A DNA stretch of 64,000 nucleotides from Pseudomonas kairouanensis (GTDB taxonomy: Bacteria > Pseudomonadota > Gammaproteobacteria > Pseudomonadales > Pseudomonadaceae): positions 62,001-126,000 of the forward strand of contig NZ_QUZU01000012.1 in NCBI RefSeq assembly GCF_004682055.1, given 5' to 3'. This document shows positions 34,736 through 44,108 of the stretch, in pieces (position 1 is the stretch's first letter; the number at the start of each line of letters is the position of its first letter). Position numbers and translations under genes: made by a program. A model generated the notes under the pieces. That model had not been told where the DNA came from, searched no databases, and saw only the letters and a program-made list of their open reading frames with translations.

Positions 34736-35638
34736 CTAGAGCATCTTCAGCAGCTCCCCGAACGCTCTGTGCTCCCAAGTGGATAGCAACGCCACAGGAT
34801 CAGTCCCAAACCTGTCGCCCGAGCCAAATGACCAGCGCTGCCCATCCGGACTGACGCACGCGGCGCAATGGTCGAGCTCACCGCCGTCGGCATGGATCGA
34901 TATGCGCCAACCGTCGATGTCGACAGTCACATGGCCAGCGTCATCGTGCCCCGCCCTGGTCATTACGCGCCGCCCCCAAGTGACCTCACGCAACACCTGG
35001 CACACCTCTCTGGCAGAGAGTGGCGGGCACATCCCCCAAGCAGCCTCGCCCGCAGACCTCAACAGCACATACCCACAACCATTGGGCACATGATTGCGGA
35101 TTTCGTATTCCCGCCAGTCAGCCATGGCCCGACCATCAAGGCGCTGCGGCTTGCGCTCGACCAACCAGGCGACAGCATTGATGAATTGCCCATGGGAAAA
35201 CACCGCAATGTCCTCGGCAGGATGCACTGCCAGCCGATCCAGGAAGGACCGAGCTCTCGATACAAAATCCAGGAATGACTCGGCACCTACACCATCCCTG
35301 AATGCAGGGTCTGATCTGGACCAATACTCTTCGACCCAGGCACGCCGCTGAGCCACAGTTGTGTTGGCACAGCGTGTCGGCTCCAGGTAACTGAATTCGT
35401 GAATGGGCCAGGTTTCAAACCGAACCGCCGCAAACCTTGCCACGGTAGCCATCGCAGTTGCCTGAGCCCGCGAGAAAGAAGAGGCAACGATCAGATCAGG
35501 AGCCTGACGAAAGGAAACCGCCACCTCATGCGCCTGCTCAACACCCGTTTGCGTAAGAGGAATGCTCGCGTGATCCAGGCTTGCACCACCGGCGTTGGCA
35601 GCACTTTCTCCATGGCGTATCAGCCTGACATGCTTCAT
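34736..35638 (-). CDS. Histidine phosphatase with fused C-terminal Pseudomonas domain
   Basis: A 300-residue protein. Residues 1-195 form a histidine-phosphatase (phosphoglycerate-mutase-like) domain with the RHG motif (VRLIRHGESAANAG, catalytic H9) and the second active-site histidine H149 in VFSHGQF. Residues from about 207 (LSAREVCQVLREVTWGRR) to the end (DPVALLSTWEHRAFGELLKM) resemble a small domain that I recall only as separate Pseudomonas proteins of about 100 residues (DUF7693, number from memory). The start at 35638 gives the proper MKHVRLIRHGE; a longer frame to 35734 adds a Cys/Gly-rich tail. The substrate is unknown. The gene is bracketed by two near-identical terminators beside tRNA-Lys. 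Confidence 0.8.
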   Translation of the reverse strand: MKHVRLIRHGESAANAGGASLDHASIPLTQTGVEQAHEVAVSFRQAPDLIVASSFSRAQATAMATVARFAAVRFETWPIHEFSYLEPTRCANTTVAQRRAWVEEYWSRSDPAFRDGVGAESFLDFVSRARSFLDRLAVHPAEDIAVFSHGQFINAVAWLVERKPQRLDGRAMADWREYEIRNHVPNGCGYVLLRSAGEAAWGMCPPLSAREVCQVLREVTWGRRVMTRAGHDDAGHVTVDIDGWRISIHADGGELDHCAACVSPDGQRWSFGSGDRFGTDPVALLSTWEHRAFGELLKML

Positions 35639-35807
35639 GCACCCACCCCCTGGACAGCCGCAAGCATTGACTTCTTCCTGATTCGTTTTGACCAGCAGGG
35701 CCAGCAAACAAGGATACACCCCCGCCACGGGCAATCACTGAAGTAGCCGTGCAATTGCCTGGCAGGCAGCATCGGCATCTGGCGAAACCCCCTAGCGCCA
35801 AATCGCA

Positions 35808-35857
35808 GGCAAAAAAAAACCCGGAAATCCTCACTTGCGTGGGCCTTCCGGATTTTC
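35808..35857 (-). terminator. Terminator of tRNA-Lys
   Basis: CCGGAAATCC...GGCCTTCCGG-type hairpin flanked by a run of nine A on the plus strand (U tract for the minus strand), 15 bases downstream of the tRNA 3' end. Compare 34664-34711, which matches it at roughly four of five positions. Confidence 0.85.
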
Positions 35858-35871
35858 TAAACCGCCAAAAA

Positions 35872-35947
35872 TGGTGGGTCGTGTGGGATTCGAACCTACG
35901 ACCAATTGGTTAAAAGCCAACTGCTCTACCAACTGAGCTAACGACCC
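35872..35947 (-). tRNA. tRNA-Lys (anticodon TTT)
   Basis: A 76-nt cloverleaf on the minus strand, beginning GGGTCGTTAGCTCAGTTGGT with anticodon loop CTTTTAA (TTT) and T loop GGTTCGAATCC. The encoded CCA end is present at 35872-35874. Acceptor stem GGGTCGT pairs with ACGACCC. It has its own sigma-70 promoter and lies downstream of queC, the same context as the tRNA-Lys at PA0976.1 in P. aeruginosa (recalled), a known genomic-island integration site. Confidence 0.98.
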
Positions 35948-35964
35948 GCTGTGTGGTGGCGCGT

Positions 35965-35992
35965 ATAATACTGATTTCTAAGGATTATTCAA
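35965..35992 (-). promoter_or_regulatory. Sigma-70 promoter of tRNA-Lys
   Basis: On the minus strand TTGAAT (35992-35987), 16 bases, then TATTAT (35970-35965), followed by a GC-rich discriminator (ACGCGCC), the pattern of stringently controlled stable-RNA promoters. It ends 18 bases upstream of the mature tRNA. Confidence 0.7.
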
Positions 35993-36010
35993 CACCTTAT
36001 TTGAAATAAA

Positions 36011-36700
36011 TCAGAAATAACGCGTAGGGTCCGTAAAACCGGCCGCTTGGAAGCCTTCTGCACGCAGTCGGCAGCTGTCGCATTTGCCACAAGCACGGCC
36101 ATCATCGTCCGCCTGATAGCAGGAAACCGTCAGCGAATAGTCAACGCCGAGTCCTACGCCAGCCTTCACGATATCGGCCTTGCTCAGGTTTTGCAGTGGC
36201 GCCAGGATGCGGAAGCCCTGCCCTTCTACACCGGCCTTTGTCGCCAGGTTGGCCATGCGCTCGAACGACTCGACGAATTCAGGGCGGCAGTCCGGGTAAC
36301 CGGAGTAATCCACGGCGTTGACGCCGATAAAGATGTCGCGGGCATTGAGTACTTCTGCCCAGCCGAGGGCCAGGGACAGGAATACGGTGTTGCGGGCAGG
36401 CACATAGGTAACCGGAATGCCTTCACCTGGGGTTTCTGGCACGTCAATGCTGCTGTCGGTAAGAGCGGAGCCGCCAATGCCGTTGAGGTTCAGGCCGATC
36501 ACCTTGTGCTCTACCACGCCCATATCGCGGGCGACGCGGGCGGCAGCATTCAGCTCGGCGCGGTGGCGCTGGCCGTAGTCGAAGCTCATGGTGTAGCAGC
36601 TGTAGCCTTCAGCCTGGGCCATGGCCACCACGGTGGCGGAGTCGAGGCCGCCGGACAGCAGGATGACTGCGCGTTTTTGATCATTCGTATGTTCGGTCAT
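36011..36700 (-). CDS. queC: 7-cyano-7-deazaguanine synthase (queuosine pathway)
   Basis: A 229-residue ATP-dependent enzyme converting 7-carboxy-7-deazaguanine to preQ0. It has the PP-loop [17 protein letters not shown], and the zinc cysteines are in [17 protein letters not shown] near the C terminus. The ATG at 36700 ([12 protein letters not shown]) lies one base after the queE stop, so the pair is translationally coupled. A longer frame to 36790 would overlap queE with a Cys-rich tail and is rejected. Confidence 0.95.
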   Translation of the reverse strand: MTEHTNDQKRAVILLSGGLDSATVVAMAQAEGYSCYTMSFDYGQRHRAELNAAARVARDMGVVEHKVIGLNLNGIGGSALTDSSIDVPETPGEGIPVTYVPARNTVFLSLALGWAEVLNARDIFIGVNAVDYSGYPDCRPEFVESFERMANLATKAGVEGQGFRILAPLQNLSKADIVKAGVGLGVDYSLTVSCYQADDDGRACGKCDSCRLRAEGFQAAGFTDPTRYF

Positions 36701-36701
36701 G

Positions 36702-37349
36702 TCAGCGTCCCGGCTCGTCGTTCCAAAGGTATTTATGCAGCTGCAGTTGCAGGCGCACCGGCAGGTTATCGGCAACCACCCAATCAGCAAGATCGCGCGC
36801 GTTCAGGTCGTGATGACTGGGAGAGAACAACACCTCGCCTGCGCGACGATCCAGACCGTACTGGATCAGTTTGGAGTTCGCCCAGTCGTAGTCGTCACGG
36901 GAACAGATCACGAACTTGACCTGATCGTTGGACGTCAGCAAGTCCATGTTCTCGTAGCGGTTGCGGTGCGACTCCTTGGAGTCGGGGGTCTTGAGATCCA
37001 CCACCCGGCTTACCCGCGGGTCTACCGCGGAAATATCCAGGGCGCCACTGGTCTCCAGGGACACCTCGTAACCGGCGTCACACAGCTGCTTGAGCAGAGG
37101 GATGGCATTGGGCTGGGCCAGGGGCTCGCCGCCCGTCACACAGACGTAGCGCGGCCGGTAACCAGCAACCTGTTCCAGGATGTCGTCGAGAGTGCGTACG
37201 GTGCCGCCGCTGAAGGCGTAGGCGCTGTCACAGTACTGGCAGCGCAACGGGCAACCGGTCAAGCGCACAAAAACTGTGGGCAGGCCAGCGGTGCGCGTTT
37301 CACCCTGCAACGAGTAAAAAACTTCGGTGATGCGTAATGTGTCTTGCAT
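36702..37349 (-). CDS. queE: 7-carboxy-7-deazaguanine synthase, radical SAM
   Basis: A 215-residue radical-SAM enzyme making 7-carboxy-7-deazaguanine from 6-carboxytetrahydropterin. The cluster motif is [15 protein letters not shown] (CxxxCxxC). The start [20 protein letters not shown] is the family standard; a GTG three codons earlier is possible. The [15 protein letters not shown] segment binds SAM. It precedes queC and is downstream of the cpoB terminator. Confidence 0.95.
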   Translation of the reverse strand: MQDTLRITEVFYSLQGETRTAGLPTVFVRLTGCPLRCQYCDSAYAFSGGTVRTLDDILEQVAGYRPRYVCVTGGEPLAQPNAIPLLKQLCDAGYEVSLETSGALDISAVDPRVSRVVDLKTPDSKESHRNRYENMDLLTSNDQVKFVICSRDDYDWANSKLIQYGLDRRAGEVLFSPSHHDLNARDLADWVVADNLPVRLQLQLHKYLWNDEPGR

Positions 37350-37464
37350 AGTCGCCACGGGCGTAACAGCTAAACAGGCTGTCCGCCTCCGTCAGGCACT
37401 TCGAGAAACCCCGCCAACGCGTAGGCCCCAAGAAGCGTGTTTCATAAAAGGGCGTGGATTCTAA

Positions 37465-37496
37465 CGAAAAAACCCGCGCCAGGCGCGGGTTTCTTC
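37465..37496 (-). terminator. Terminator of the tol-pal-cpoB operon
   Basis: AAACCCGCGCC-A-GGCGCGGGTTT hairpin (10 bp, tiny loop) with AAAAAA on the plus strand giving a U tract in the minus direction, 18 bases after the cpoB stop. Also able to work toward the plus strand. Confidence 0.9.
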
Positions 37497-37513
37497 TAAA
37501 CGGGCTGCCTTGC

Positions 37514-38347
37514 TTACAAGCGCTGCAGATCCCGCTGAGCCAACTGGGCAGCCGAGGTACCCGGATACTGGGCCACGACTTGCTGCAGAATGCCTTTGAC
37601 CTTGTCGGTATGACCCAGGCGGCGCTCTACGTCAGCGAGTTTGTACAGCGAATCCGGCACCTTGGCGTGCTTGGGGTACAGCTGGCTGACCTTGGCAAAT
37701 GCCTGGCCCGCGCCCTGTAAATCACCCTTGGCCAGGTTGACCTCGCCCAACCAGTATTGGGCATTGCCCGCGTACTGGCTGTTCGGGTAGCGACCGAGGA
37801 ATGCGGTAAAGGCCTTGCTGGCCTTATCGAAGTCCTTGGCCTTGATCAGGTCGAAGGCTGCATCGTAATACAGCTTTTCCTTCGCCGGATCACCCGGTTC
37901 ACTGCTGGCGGCAGGGGCTTGGCTGGCAGCTGCCCCCGCTGCTGCACCACCGGCAGCGGCACTTGGCGCGCCACCGGCAGAAGAATTATCAGGAGTTGCG
38001 GCAGGTTGAACGCCGGCTCCAATGCGTCGATCAAGATCCTGGTAACGCTCCAGGCCTTCTTGCTTGAGCTGGTTTACTTGATTCTGCAGAACTTCAATGG
38101 TGCCTTGTTGCTGCGCCAATTGATCCTGCATGCGTTGCAACTGGTTGAACAGTTCGCCCTGTGCCGAGGGGGCGGACGTAGCCGCCCCCCCAGCATAGGC
38201 GCCGTTCGTGCCATAACCCGCTGGCGGATAACTGCTCCCGCTATTGTTATAGCCAGAGTTGCTATCTTCCACAGGAACCGCAGCCCACACCGCAAGCGGT
38301 GCGAGGCTGAGAGCCAATACAGTTAGAGCACGACGGCACGTTCGCAT
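37514..38347 (-). CDS. cpoB: Cell division coordinator CpoB (YbgF)
   Basis: A 277-residue periplasmic protein linking PBP1B activity with Tol-mediated outer-membrane constriction. Signal peptide residues 1-22 (RALTVLALSLAPLAVWA). A coiled-coil trimerisation region lies at about 65-105 (LFNQLQRMQDQLAQQQGTIE). An Ala/Pro/Gly-rich linker follows (about 115-150), then TPR repeats to the end (YYDAAFDLIKAKDFDKA, NAQYWLGEVNLAKGDL). Last gene of the tol-pal operon, 6 bases after pal. Confidence 0.93.
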   Translation of the reverse strand: MRTCRRALTVLALSLAPLAVWAAVPVEDSNSGYNNSGSSYPPAGYGTNGAYAGGAATSAPSAQGELFNQLQRMQDQLAQQQGTIEVLQNQVNQLKQEGLERYQDLDRRIGAGVQPAATPDNSSAGGAPSAAAGGAAAGAAASQAPAASSEPGDPAKEKLYYDAAFDLIKAKDFDKASKAFTAFLGRYPNSQYAGNAQYWLGEVNLAKGDLQGAGQAFAKVSQLYPKHAKVPDSLYKLADVERRLGHTDKVKGILQQVVAQYPGTSAAQLAQRDLQRL

Positions 38348-38353
38348 GACGAA

Positions 38354-38854
38354 TTACTTACGCAGTTCGACGCGACGGTTTTGAGCCCAGGACTGCTCGT
38401 CGTGGCCAGTAGCAACTGGACGCTCTTTACCGTAGGAAACCAGTTCCAGTTGGCCTGGAGCAACACCTTGCAGTACCAGGTAGCGCTGAACGGCTTTCGC
38501 ACGACGCTCGCCCAGTGCCATGTTGTACTCACGAGTACCACGTTCGTCGGTGTTACCTTCCAGAACAACGCGAGCGCCGTTAGCTTTCAGGTCCTTCGCG
38601 TGAACGTCCAGAGCGCGCATGGCTTCTGGTTTCAGGTCCGAACTGTCGTATTCGAAGTAGAAAGTGGTGATAGCGCGCAGAGCAGCTTCTTCGCTCAGGG
38701 AGCCGTCAACTGCACCAGTGTTAGCGCCGTAACCAGCGTTTGGATCAACAGCTGCGCCTTCACCGGCATTGTCGCCGCCTTTAGACGAGCAACCAACGGC
38801 TACGGACAGAGCCAGAGCCAGAGCAGCAAACTTACCAAACTTCAGCATTTCCAT
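38354..38854 (-). CDS. pal: Peptidoglycan-associated lipoprotein Pal
   Basis: A 166-residue outer-membrane lipoprotein. The lipobox SVAVGC places the lipidated cysteine at C22. An OmpA-type peptidoglycan-binding domain covers about residues 60-165 ([40 protein letters not shown]). It partners TolB and the TolA-TolQ-TolR motor during envelope constriction. The start at 38854 has GGAG 7 bases upstream; a second ATG two codons in is possible. Confidence 0.96.
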   Translation of the reverse strand: MEMLKFGKFAALALALSVAVGCSSKGGDNAGEGAAVDPNAGYGANTGAVDGSLSEEAALRAITTFYFEYDSSDLKPEAMRALDVHAKDLKANGARVVLEGNTDERGTREYNMALGERRAKAVQRYLVLQGVAPGQLELVSYGKERPVATGHDEQSWAQNRRVELRK

Positions 38855-38909
38855 CGTGAAACTCCTAATGAACCCCAGTGTGTTAAGTACTTCTTTTTGT
38901 AGCGCCGCG

Positions 38910-40211
38910 TCAGTTCAGGTAAGGGGACCAGGATGGTTCTCTGACTTCGCCTTGAGCGGTAGGAAGTGGGAGCCTTACGCGTCCATTAATGGATACGAGC
39001 ATCAAGACTCCCCGGCCCTGCTGGCGGGTGGCGTAGATTACCATGGTGCCGTTGGGCGCAACAGTGGCTGACTCATCAAGGTTGGTATCTGTAAGGATTT
39101 TTACCGTTCCACGCTGCAAATCCTGGGCCGCAACCCGGAAATTAGTGAAACCATCCTGACGGTGAATCATCACCAACGTCTTTTCATCAGCCGAAAGTTT
39201 AGGGTTGGCGTTGTAGTTGCCGATAAAGGTGACGCGTTCCGCACCCCCACCACCAACACTCGCCTTGTAGATTTGTGGTTTGCCGCCGCGGTCGGAGGTA
39301 AAGAAGATGGTCGAACCATCCTTGCCCCAGAACGGTTCGGTGTTGATACCTGGACCACTGGTTACCCGAGTGATTGCACGGGAAGCCATGTTCATCACGT
39401 AGATATCCGGGTTGCCGTCCTTGGACAGCACAAATGCCAGGCGCGAACCATCCGGCGACCAGGCTGGCGCACCGTTGAGGCCTTCGAAGTTGGTGATCTG
39501 CTCACGACGACCGGTATCGATGTGCTGGACAAAGATACGCGGACGCTTCTGCTCGAACGACACGTAGGCAATACGCTTGCCGTCCGGCGCAAAACGTGGC
39601 GACAGGATTGGCTCACGCGATTGCAGCAAGGTCACTGCACGCGCACCGTCGTAGTCCGAACGCTGCAAGGTATAACGCGTGTTGTCTACCGAGAAACGCT
39701 CAGCCGTTACGTACAGCAGGCGTGTCGAGAACGCACCCTTGATACCGGTGAGCTTTTCAAACGACTGGTCCGAGATGTAGTGGGCCATGTCGCGAATTTG
39801 TTCAGCCGTGCCCGATACGCTGCCGGTCAGAACCTGCTGCTCGGTGGCCACGTTGAACAAGGTGTACTGGATCTGCAGGCGGCCGCCGGCTGGCACGATA
39901 TTGCCGACCATCAGGTACTGCGCGCCTACGGCTTTCCAGTCACGGAACACGACTTCGCTGGCCTGGTTCGGCTGGCTGATCATGTTGCCTTTCGGAATCG
40001 GCGCGTAGTAACCGGAGTTGCGCAGGTCGTCGCTGACGATCTGGGCCATGTCGTCCGGCAACACGCTACCGCCCTGCCAGCCGAACGGTACTACCGCGAT
40101 CGGGGTGGCCCGATCACTACCGCTGGTGACCAGAATGTTCTTTTCATCTGCCGCCGCTATCCCTGCCATACAGCAAATAACGACAAGCATTCCTCGAAGA
40201 AGGTTTCTCAC
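38910..40211 (-). CDS. tolB: Tol-Pal periplasmic beta-propeller protein TolB
   Basis: A 433-residue periplasmic protein. Signal peptide about residues 1-21 ([19 protein letters not shown]). The N-terminal alpha/beta domain runs to about 165, then a six-bladed propeller of WD40-like PD40 repeats follows ([60 protein letters not shown]). It binds Pal and the TolA C-terminal domain. It overlaps the tolA stop by 4 bases. Confidence 0.96.
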   Translation of the reverse strand: MRNLLRGMLVVICCMAGIAAADEKNILVTSGSDRATPIAVVPFGWQGGSVLPDDMAQIVSDDLRNSGYYAPIPKGNMISQPNQASEVVFRDWKAVGAQYLMVGNIVPAGGRLQIQYTLFNVATEQQVLTGSVSGTAEQIRDMAHYISDQSFEKLTGIKGAFSTRLLYVTAERFSVDNTRYTLQRSDYDGARAVTLLQSREPILSPRFAPDGKRIAYVSFEQKRPRIFVQHIDTGRREQITNFEGLNGAPAWSPDGSRLAFVLSKDGNPDIYVMNMASRAITRVTSGPGINTEPFWGKDGSTIFFTSDRGGKPQIYKASVGGGGAERVTFIGNYNANPKLSADEKTLVMIHRQDGFTNFRVAAQDLQRGTVKILTDTNLDESATVAPNGTMVIYATRQQGRGVLMLVSINGRVRLPLPTAQGEVREPSWSPYLN

Positions 40212-41281
40212 AAGGCTAGATCCTCAGGTGTGAATGTCATCTTGAATGAACGATAGGGAGCGAAGTCGCTTGGTTTCATTCCCTGCATCTCGGTCAACCG
40301 GCCAATGTTCTTGACCGCGGCAACCGCTGAACTGTCAAACGATCCATCGCCACTGCCTTTGGCCACGGTGACGGAAGTCACGGTGCCGTCCGGCAACATG
40401 CCGATCTGCAGTACGACGGTCATGCCTTTGCGTGCCGAAGGTGGACGTGTCCAGCCTTCTGCTGCCCGTGCCCGGATCAGGTCGTCGAAACTGCCCGCGA
40501 CTTCATCACCACGTTCATCGGCCAAGGCTTGCTGACGCTGCGGCGTGTCGGAGAGCAAATCTGCCAAGGCCTGGGCCTTTTTCTCTTCGGCGGATTTGCG
40601 TGCTGCTTCCTGGGCCTTTTTCTTGGTGGCGTCGGCGGCAGCTTTCTTCTTCGCGTCGTCGGCGATTTTCTTCTTCGCCTCGTCTGCTTCAGCTTTTTTC
40701 TTGGCGTCTTCGGCGGCTTTCTTCTTCGCGTCTTCGACAATCTTTTTCTTGGCGTCTTCAGCGGCCTGTTTCTTGGCCTCTTCTTCGGCAGCCTTCTTGG
40801 CTTCTTCTTCAGATTTCTTCTTGGCTATATCAGCCAATTGTTTCTCTTCGGCTTTTTTCGCTTCGGCAGCTTTCTCGGCTTTCTTGGCTTCATCAGCCTT
40901 TTTCGCCTCGTCAGCCTTCTTGGCTTCGTCAGCCTTTTTCGATTCCTCGGCCTTTTGAGCCGCCTCTTCTTTCTTTTGTTCCGCAGCAGCCTTCACCGCT
41001 TCCTGCTCGACCTTCTTCTGTTCCATCTGTTCGACTTCAGTCTGGCGCGCAGCCGACTTCTGGGCCTCACCCGCAATCTTCTGATTGGTCTGGGTGGTGG
41101 CCTGACTTTTCGATTTCAGCTGATACAGGGTCGCCTGCACGATCGGCTTGGCTGGCGGCAACTCCGGGGTCATGGCAAAGCTGACGAACAGCATGCCAAA
41201 CACCAGTACGTGCAGGGCAATTGCCCAGACGCTAGGCCAGAAGTAGCTTTCCGAGGCGGACGGCTCTCGCTGTTGCTGCAT
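40208..41281 (-). CDS. tolA: Tol-Pal envelope protein TolA
   Basis: A 357-residue inner-membrane anchored protein with three domains. One N-terminal helix lies at about 15-37 ([19 protein letters not shown]). A long Ala/Lys/Glu coiled-coil arm runs from about 70 to 250 with repeated AKKADEAKK and AKKKAEE units. A C-terminal globular TolA domain is from about 265 ([20 protein letters not shown] to the end). It couples the TolQR motor to TolB and Pal. One-base overlap with tolR (TGATG). Confidence 0.95.
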   Translation of the reverse strand: MQQQREPSASESYFWPSVWAIALHVLVFGMLFVSFAMTPELPPAKPIVQATLYQLKSKSQATTQTNQKIAGEAQKSAARQTEVEQMEQKKVEQEAVKAAAEQKKEEAAQKAEESKKADEAKKADEAKKADEAKKAEKAAEAKKAEEKQLADIAKKKSEEEAKKAAEEEAKKQAAEDAKKKIVEDAKKKAAEDAKKKAEADEAKKKIADDAKKKAAADATKKKAQEAARKSAEEKKAQALADLLSDTPQRQQALADERGDEVAGSFDDLIRARAAEGWTRPPSARKGMTVVLQIGMLPDGTVTSVTVAKGSGDGSFDSSAVAAVKNIGRLTEMQGMKPSDFAPYRSFKMTFTPEDLAL

Positions 41282-41742
41282 CAGGGCGCCTCGGTAATCA
41301 AGCCAACGTTACCGACGCCGGCCTTCTGCAGCCCGCCCATGGCACCCATGACGGAGCCGTAGTCGACCGCCTTGTCACCGCGGATGAAGACCTGGGTGTG
41401 CTTGCCGCCTTCGTTGCCCGAGCGAATGATCTTGGTCACCGCATCGGTCATCGCCGGCAGGGTCAGGGCCTTGTCCTGTTGCTTCTGAGTGTCGACTTCG
41501 CTGCCAAGGTTCCAGTAATAGGTCTTGTCGGACTTGATCGAAATGGTCAACACCTGGGTGTTGTTGTCCTGGGGCAAGGCTTCGCTGGAAACCTTGGGCA
41601 GATCAACCTTCACACCCTGGTTGAGCATTGGCGCGGTCACCATGAAGATAACCAGCAGCACCAGCATCACGTCGATGTAAGGCACTACGTTCATCTCGGC
41701 GACCGGCTTGCGCTTGGTTCGAGCTCGAGTGATTAAAGCCAT
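41281..41742 (-). CDS. tolR: Tol-Pal motor subunit TolR
   Basis: A 153-residue ExbD/TolR protein with a single helix (PYIDVMLVLLVIFMVTAPML) containing the proton-path aspartate in the VPYIDVMLVLL motif. A periplasmic dimerisation domain follows. It works with TolQ to convert proton flow into movement of TolA. It starts 14 bases after tolQ. Confidence 0.96.
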   Translation of the reverse strand: MALITRARTKRKPVAEMNVVPYIDVMLVLLVIFMVTAPMLNQGVKVDLPKVSSEALPQDNNTQVLTISIKSDKTYYWNLGSEVDTQKQQDKALTLPAMTDAVTKIIRSGNEGGKHTQVFIRGDKAVDYGSVMGAMGGLQKAGVGNVGLITEAP

Positions 41743-41756
41743 CGGGGAGTACCTGC

Positions 41757-42452
41757 TTATTCTTCGCTGGTGTGCACTTTACGGTGCAGGATCGCCTGGA
41801 ATTCATCGGCGAAGGTGTAGTAACGGCCAATCAGGTTTTCGCCACGAGCGGCAAAACGGTTGTAGGCGATGACTGCCGGGATAGCGGCGAACAGGCCGAT
41901 CGCGGTGGCGATCAGGGCTTCGGCGATACCCGGGGCCACGGTGGCCAGGGTGGCTTGCTGGGCCTGGGCCAGGCCACGGAAGGAGTTCATGATGCCCCAT
42001 ACGGTACCGAACAGGCCGATGTACGGGCTCACGGAGCCTACGGTGGCGAGGAACGGCAGGCTCTGCTCCAGCTTCTCTTCTTCGCGGGAGATGGCAACAC
42101 GCATGGCACGGGCCACGCCTTCCATCACTGCTTCCGGATCAACACCTGGCTGCTGGCGCAGACGGGAGAACTCCTTGAAGCCAGCACGGAAGATCTGCTC
42201 GACGCCCGAATCCGGGTCCGGGTTGCTGCCCGCCTGGCGGTACAGCTTGGACAGGTCGATACCCGACCAGAAGCGCTCTTCAAAGCTCTCCAGGGCACGT
42301 CGACCGGCACGCAGCAGGTTGCTGCGCTGAAAAATCATGACCCAAGAGGTAACCGATGCGGCTACCAGGGTCAGCATGACCAGTTGAACCACAACACTGG
42401 CATTGCTGACCAGGCTCCACATGGAGGAATGGTCGACGACGGTAGGTTCCAC
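41757..42452 (-). CDS. tolQ: Tol-Pal motor subunit TolQ
   Basis: A 231-residue MotA/TolQ/ExbB protein with three helices, at about 15-38, 135-160 and 170-195 (LATVAPGIAEALIATAIGLF). The start is GTG at 42452 with AGGAG 7 bases upstream, giving the family N terminus MEPTVVDHSSMWSLVSNASV; the next ATG would lose conserved residues. It forms the stator with TolR. One base separates it from the ybgC stop. Confidence 0.95.
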   Translation of the reverse strand: MEPTVVDHSSMWSLVSNASVVVQLVMLTLVAASVTSWVMIFQRSNLLRAGRRALESFEERFWSGIDLSKLYRQAGSNPDPDSGVEQIFRAGFKEFSRLRQQPGVDPEAVMEGVARAMRVAISREEEKLEQSLPFLATVGSVSPYIGLFGTVWGIMNSFRGLAQAQQATLATVAPGIAEALIATAIGLFAAIPAVIAYNRFAARGENLIGRYYTFADEFQAILHRKVHTSEE

Positions 42453-42453
42453 G

Positions 42454-42909
42454 CTAAATCTCCTGCTTTGATTGTTTACCCGCGCCGCTTACGCCGGCAA
42501 AGGCCGCACGTAGAGCTTCGGGAATGGCCCGGGGTTTCAAACTATTGGTGCGCACACAGGCCACCAGGAACTGCCCCTCACAGAGCAGCGTTGCATCCGT
42601 TGCCCGCCTGACCTGCTGTTTGAAGCGCAGGCTGACACGGTTCAATTCGATTACTTCAGCGCTTACCAACAACTCGTCATCCAACCGCGCCGGCGCGTGG
42701 TAGCGCGCCTCGCTGGAATGCACGACGAACAACAGGTCCTCCCGTGCCAACTCGGACTGGGCAAAGCCCAGCTCCCGTAGCCGCTCGGTTCGAGCCCGCT
42801 CCATGAACTTGAGGTAATTGACGTAATACACGATGCCGCCAGCATCGGTGTCCTCGTAATAAACGCGACAGCGATGTGCGAACGACTGATCCCCGTTTTG
42901 CGCGCGCAT
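42454..42909 (-). CDS. ybgC: Acyl-CoA thioesterase of the Tol-Pal locus
   Basis: A 151-residue hot-dog-fold thioesterase. The catalytic motif [20 protein letters not shown] starts at residue 17. YbgC hydrolyses acyl-CoA/ACP esters and is thought to touch phospholipid synthesis at the envelope. It leads the tol-pal operon, as in other gamma-proteobacteria. The C terminus runs up to the tolQ GTG start. Confidence 0.94.
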   Translation of the reverse strand: MRAQNGDQSFAHRCRVYYEDTDAGGIVYYVNYLKFMERARTERLRELGFAQSELAREDLLFVVHSSEARYHAPARLDDELLVSAEVIELNRVSLRFKQQVRRATDATLLCEGQFLVACVRTNSLKPRAIPEALRAAFAGVSGAGKQSKQEI

Positions 42910-42919
42910 ACTCTAGTGC

Positions 42920-43066
42920 TTACTCCTCAGGTTGCCAATCCGGCTGGGCAACTGTTTTTTCATTCTCGAAAAACACATCCAGTAACTGAATGACGACGCC
43001 AGCCACTAGGACAGCACAAACCTCGAATAAATCAGCAGACGTTAAGCTTTTAATCGTCCACTGCAT
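42920..43066 (-). CDS. Possible small membrane protein between ruvB and ybgC
   Basis: A 48-codon frame starting [20 protein letters not shown], with a hydrophobic stretch ([18 protein letters not shown], about residues 17-34) followed by an acidic tail ending QPDWQPEE. One membrane helix plus a charged tail is a common small-protein layout. It overlaps the ruvB end by 17 bases and stops 11 bases before ybgC. No Shine-Dalgarno sequence is visible, so it would depend on coupling to ruvB translation. I do not recognise a family. Confidence 0.4.
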   Translation of the reverse strand: MQWTIKSLTSADLFEVCAVLVAGVVIQLLDVFFENEKTVAQPDWQPEE

Positions 43067-44108
43067 CGAGGAATTCGTCTACCACGGGCATCTCGCCCAA
43101 TCGTGACGGAATGTTTAACCCAAAGTGCAGATAGGCATGGCGCGTCACCACTCTCCCCCTTGGGGTGCGCATGATGTAACCCTGCTGGATCAGGTACGGC
43201 TCCAGCACATCTTCAATGGTATGGCGCTCCTCGCTGATGGCTGCGGCCAGGCTGTCGACGCCCACCGGGCCACCGTCGAACTTTTCAATCATGGTCAAGA
43301 GTAGACGTCGATCCTGATGATCGAAGCCGTGTTCATCCACGTCCAACAGGTTCAACGCCAGGTCGGCGACGGCCTTGGTGATATGCCCTTTTGCCCGCAC
43401 TTCGGCAAAGTCGCGCACACGGCGCAGCAGGCGATTGGCGATTCGCGGCGTGCCACGGGCGCGGCGGGCGATTTCAAACGCGCCTTCCGGGTCCAGAGGC
43501 AGGCCGAGAATGCTGGCCGAACGGCCGACGATGGTCGCCAAGTCTGCAGTGCTATAGAACTCTAGACGTTGAACAATGCCGAAACGGTCTCGCAGCGGGT
43601 TGGTCAGCATGCCTGCGCGCGTGGTGGCGCCCACCAGGGTGAAGGGCGGCAGGTCGAGCTTGATGGAGCGCGCCGCCGGGCCTTCGCCGATCATGATGTC
43701 GAGCTGAAAGTCTTCCATGGCTGGGTACAGTACTTCCTCGACGATCGGCGAGAGCCGATGGATCTCGTCGATAAACAGCACGTCGTGGGGTTCAAGGTTG
43801 GTCAGCAGCGCTGCAAGATCCCCCGGCCGCTCCAGCACCGGACCGGAGGTGGACTTGATCGACACGCCCATTTCCTGGGCAATGATGTTGGCCAGGGTGG
43901 TCTTGCCCAGCCCCGGCGGGCCGAAGATCAAGGTGTGGTCCAGGGACTCACTGCGCCCGCGCGCGGCCTGGATGAACAGTTCCATCTGCTCGCGCACGGT
44001 GGGCTGGCCGATGTATTCGGCCAGGCTCAGCGGGCGAATGGCGCGGTCCTGGACTTCTTCACGGTCGCGCGGGCCGGTGGCCGCGATCAGACGATCAGCT
44101 TCAATCAC
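43050..44108 (-). CDS. ruvB: Holliday junction branch migration ATPase RuvB
   Basis: A 352-residue AAA+ motor. Walker [16 protein letters not shown], Walker [13 protein letters not shown], sensor 1 GATTRAGML and the C-terminal winged helix ([19 protein letters not shown]) are present. The start is GTG at 44108, directly abutting the ruvA TAA stop (TAAGTG), so the two are coupled. RuvB hexamers drive branch migration with RuvA and RuvC. Confidence 0.97.
   Translation of the reverse strand: MIEADRLIAATGPRDREEVQDRAIRPLSLAEYIGQPTVREQMELFIQAARGRSESLDHTLIFGPPGLGKTTLANIIAQEMGVSIKSTSGPVLERPGDLAALLTNLEPHDVLFIDEIHRLSPIVEEVLYPAMEDFQLDIMIGEGPAARSIKLDLPPFTLVGATTRAGMLTNPLRDRFGIVQRLEFYSTADLATIVGRSASILGLPLDPEGAFEIARRARGTPRIANRLLRRVRDFAEVRAKGHITKAVADLALNLLDVDEHGFDHQDRRLLLTMIEKFDGGPVGVDSLAAAISEERHTIEDVLEPYLIQQGYIMRTPRGRVVTRHAYLHFGLNIPSRLGEMPVVDEFLDAVDD

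Noticed and set aside
34712-34740. Duplicated tRNA-Lys 3' end (attR) near the copied terminator
   Set aside because: I looked for the tRNA 3' sequence TGGTGGGTCGTGTGGGATTC beside the second terminator and did not find it, so a classic tRNA-att duplication is not supported.
35639-35734. N-terminal extension of the histidine phosphatase
   Set aside because: The extra residues are Cys/Gly-rich and precede the conserved MKHVRLIRHG start; the shorter start matches the family.
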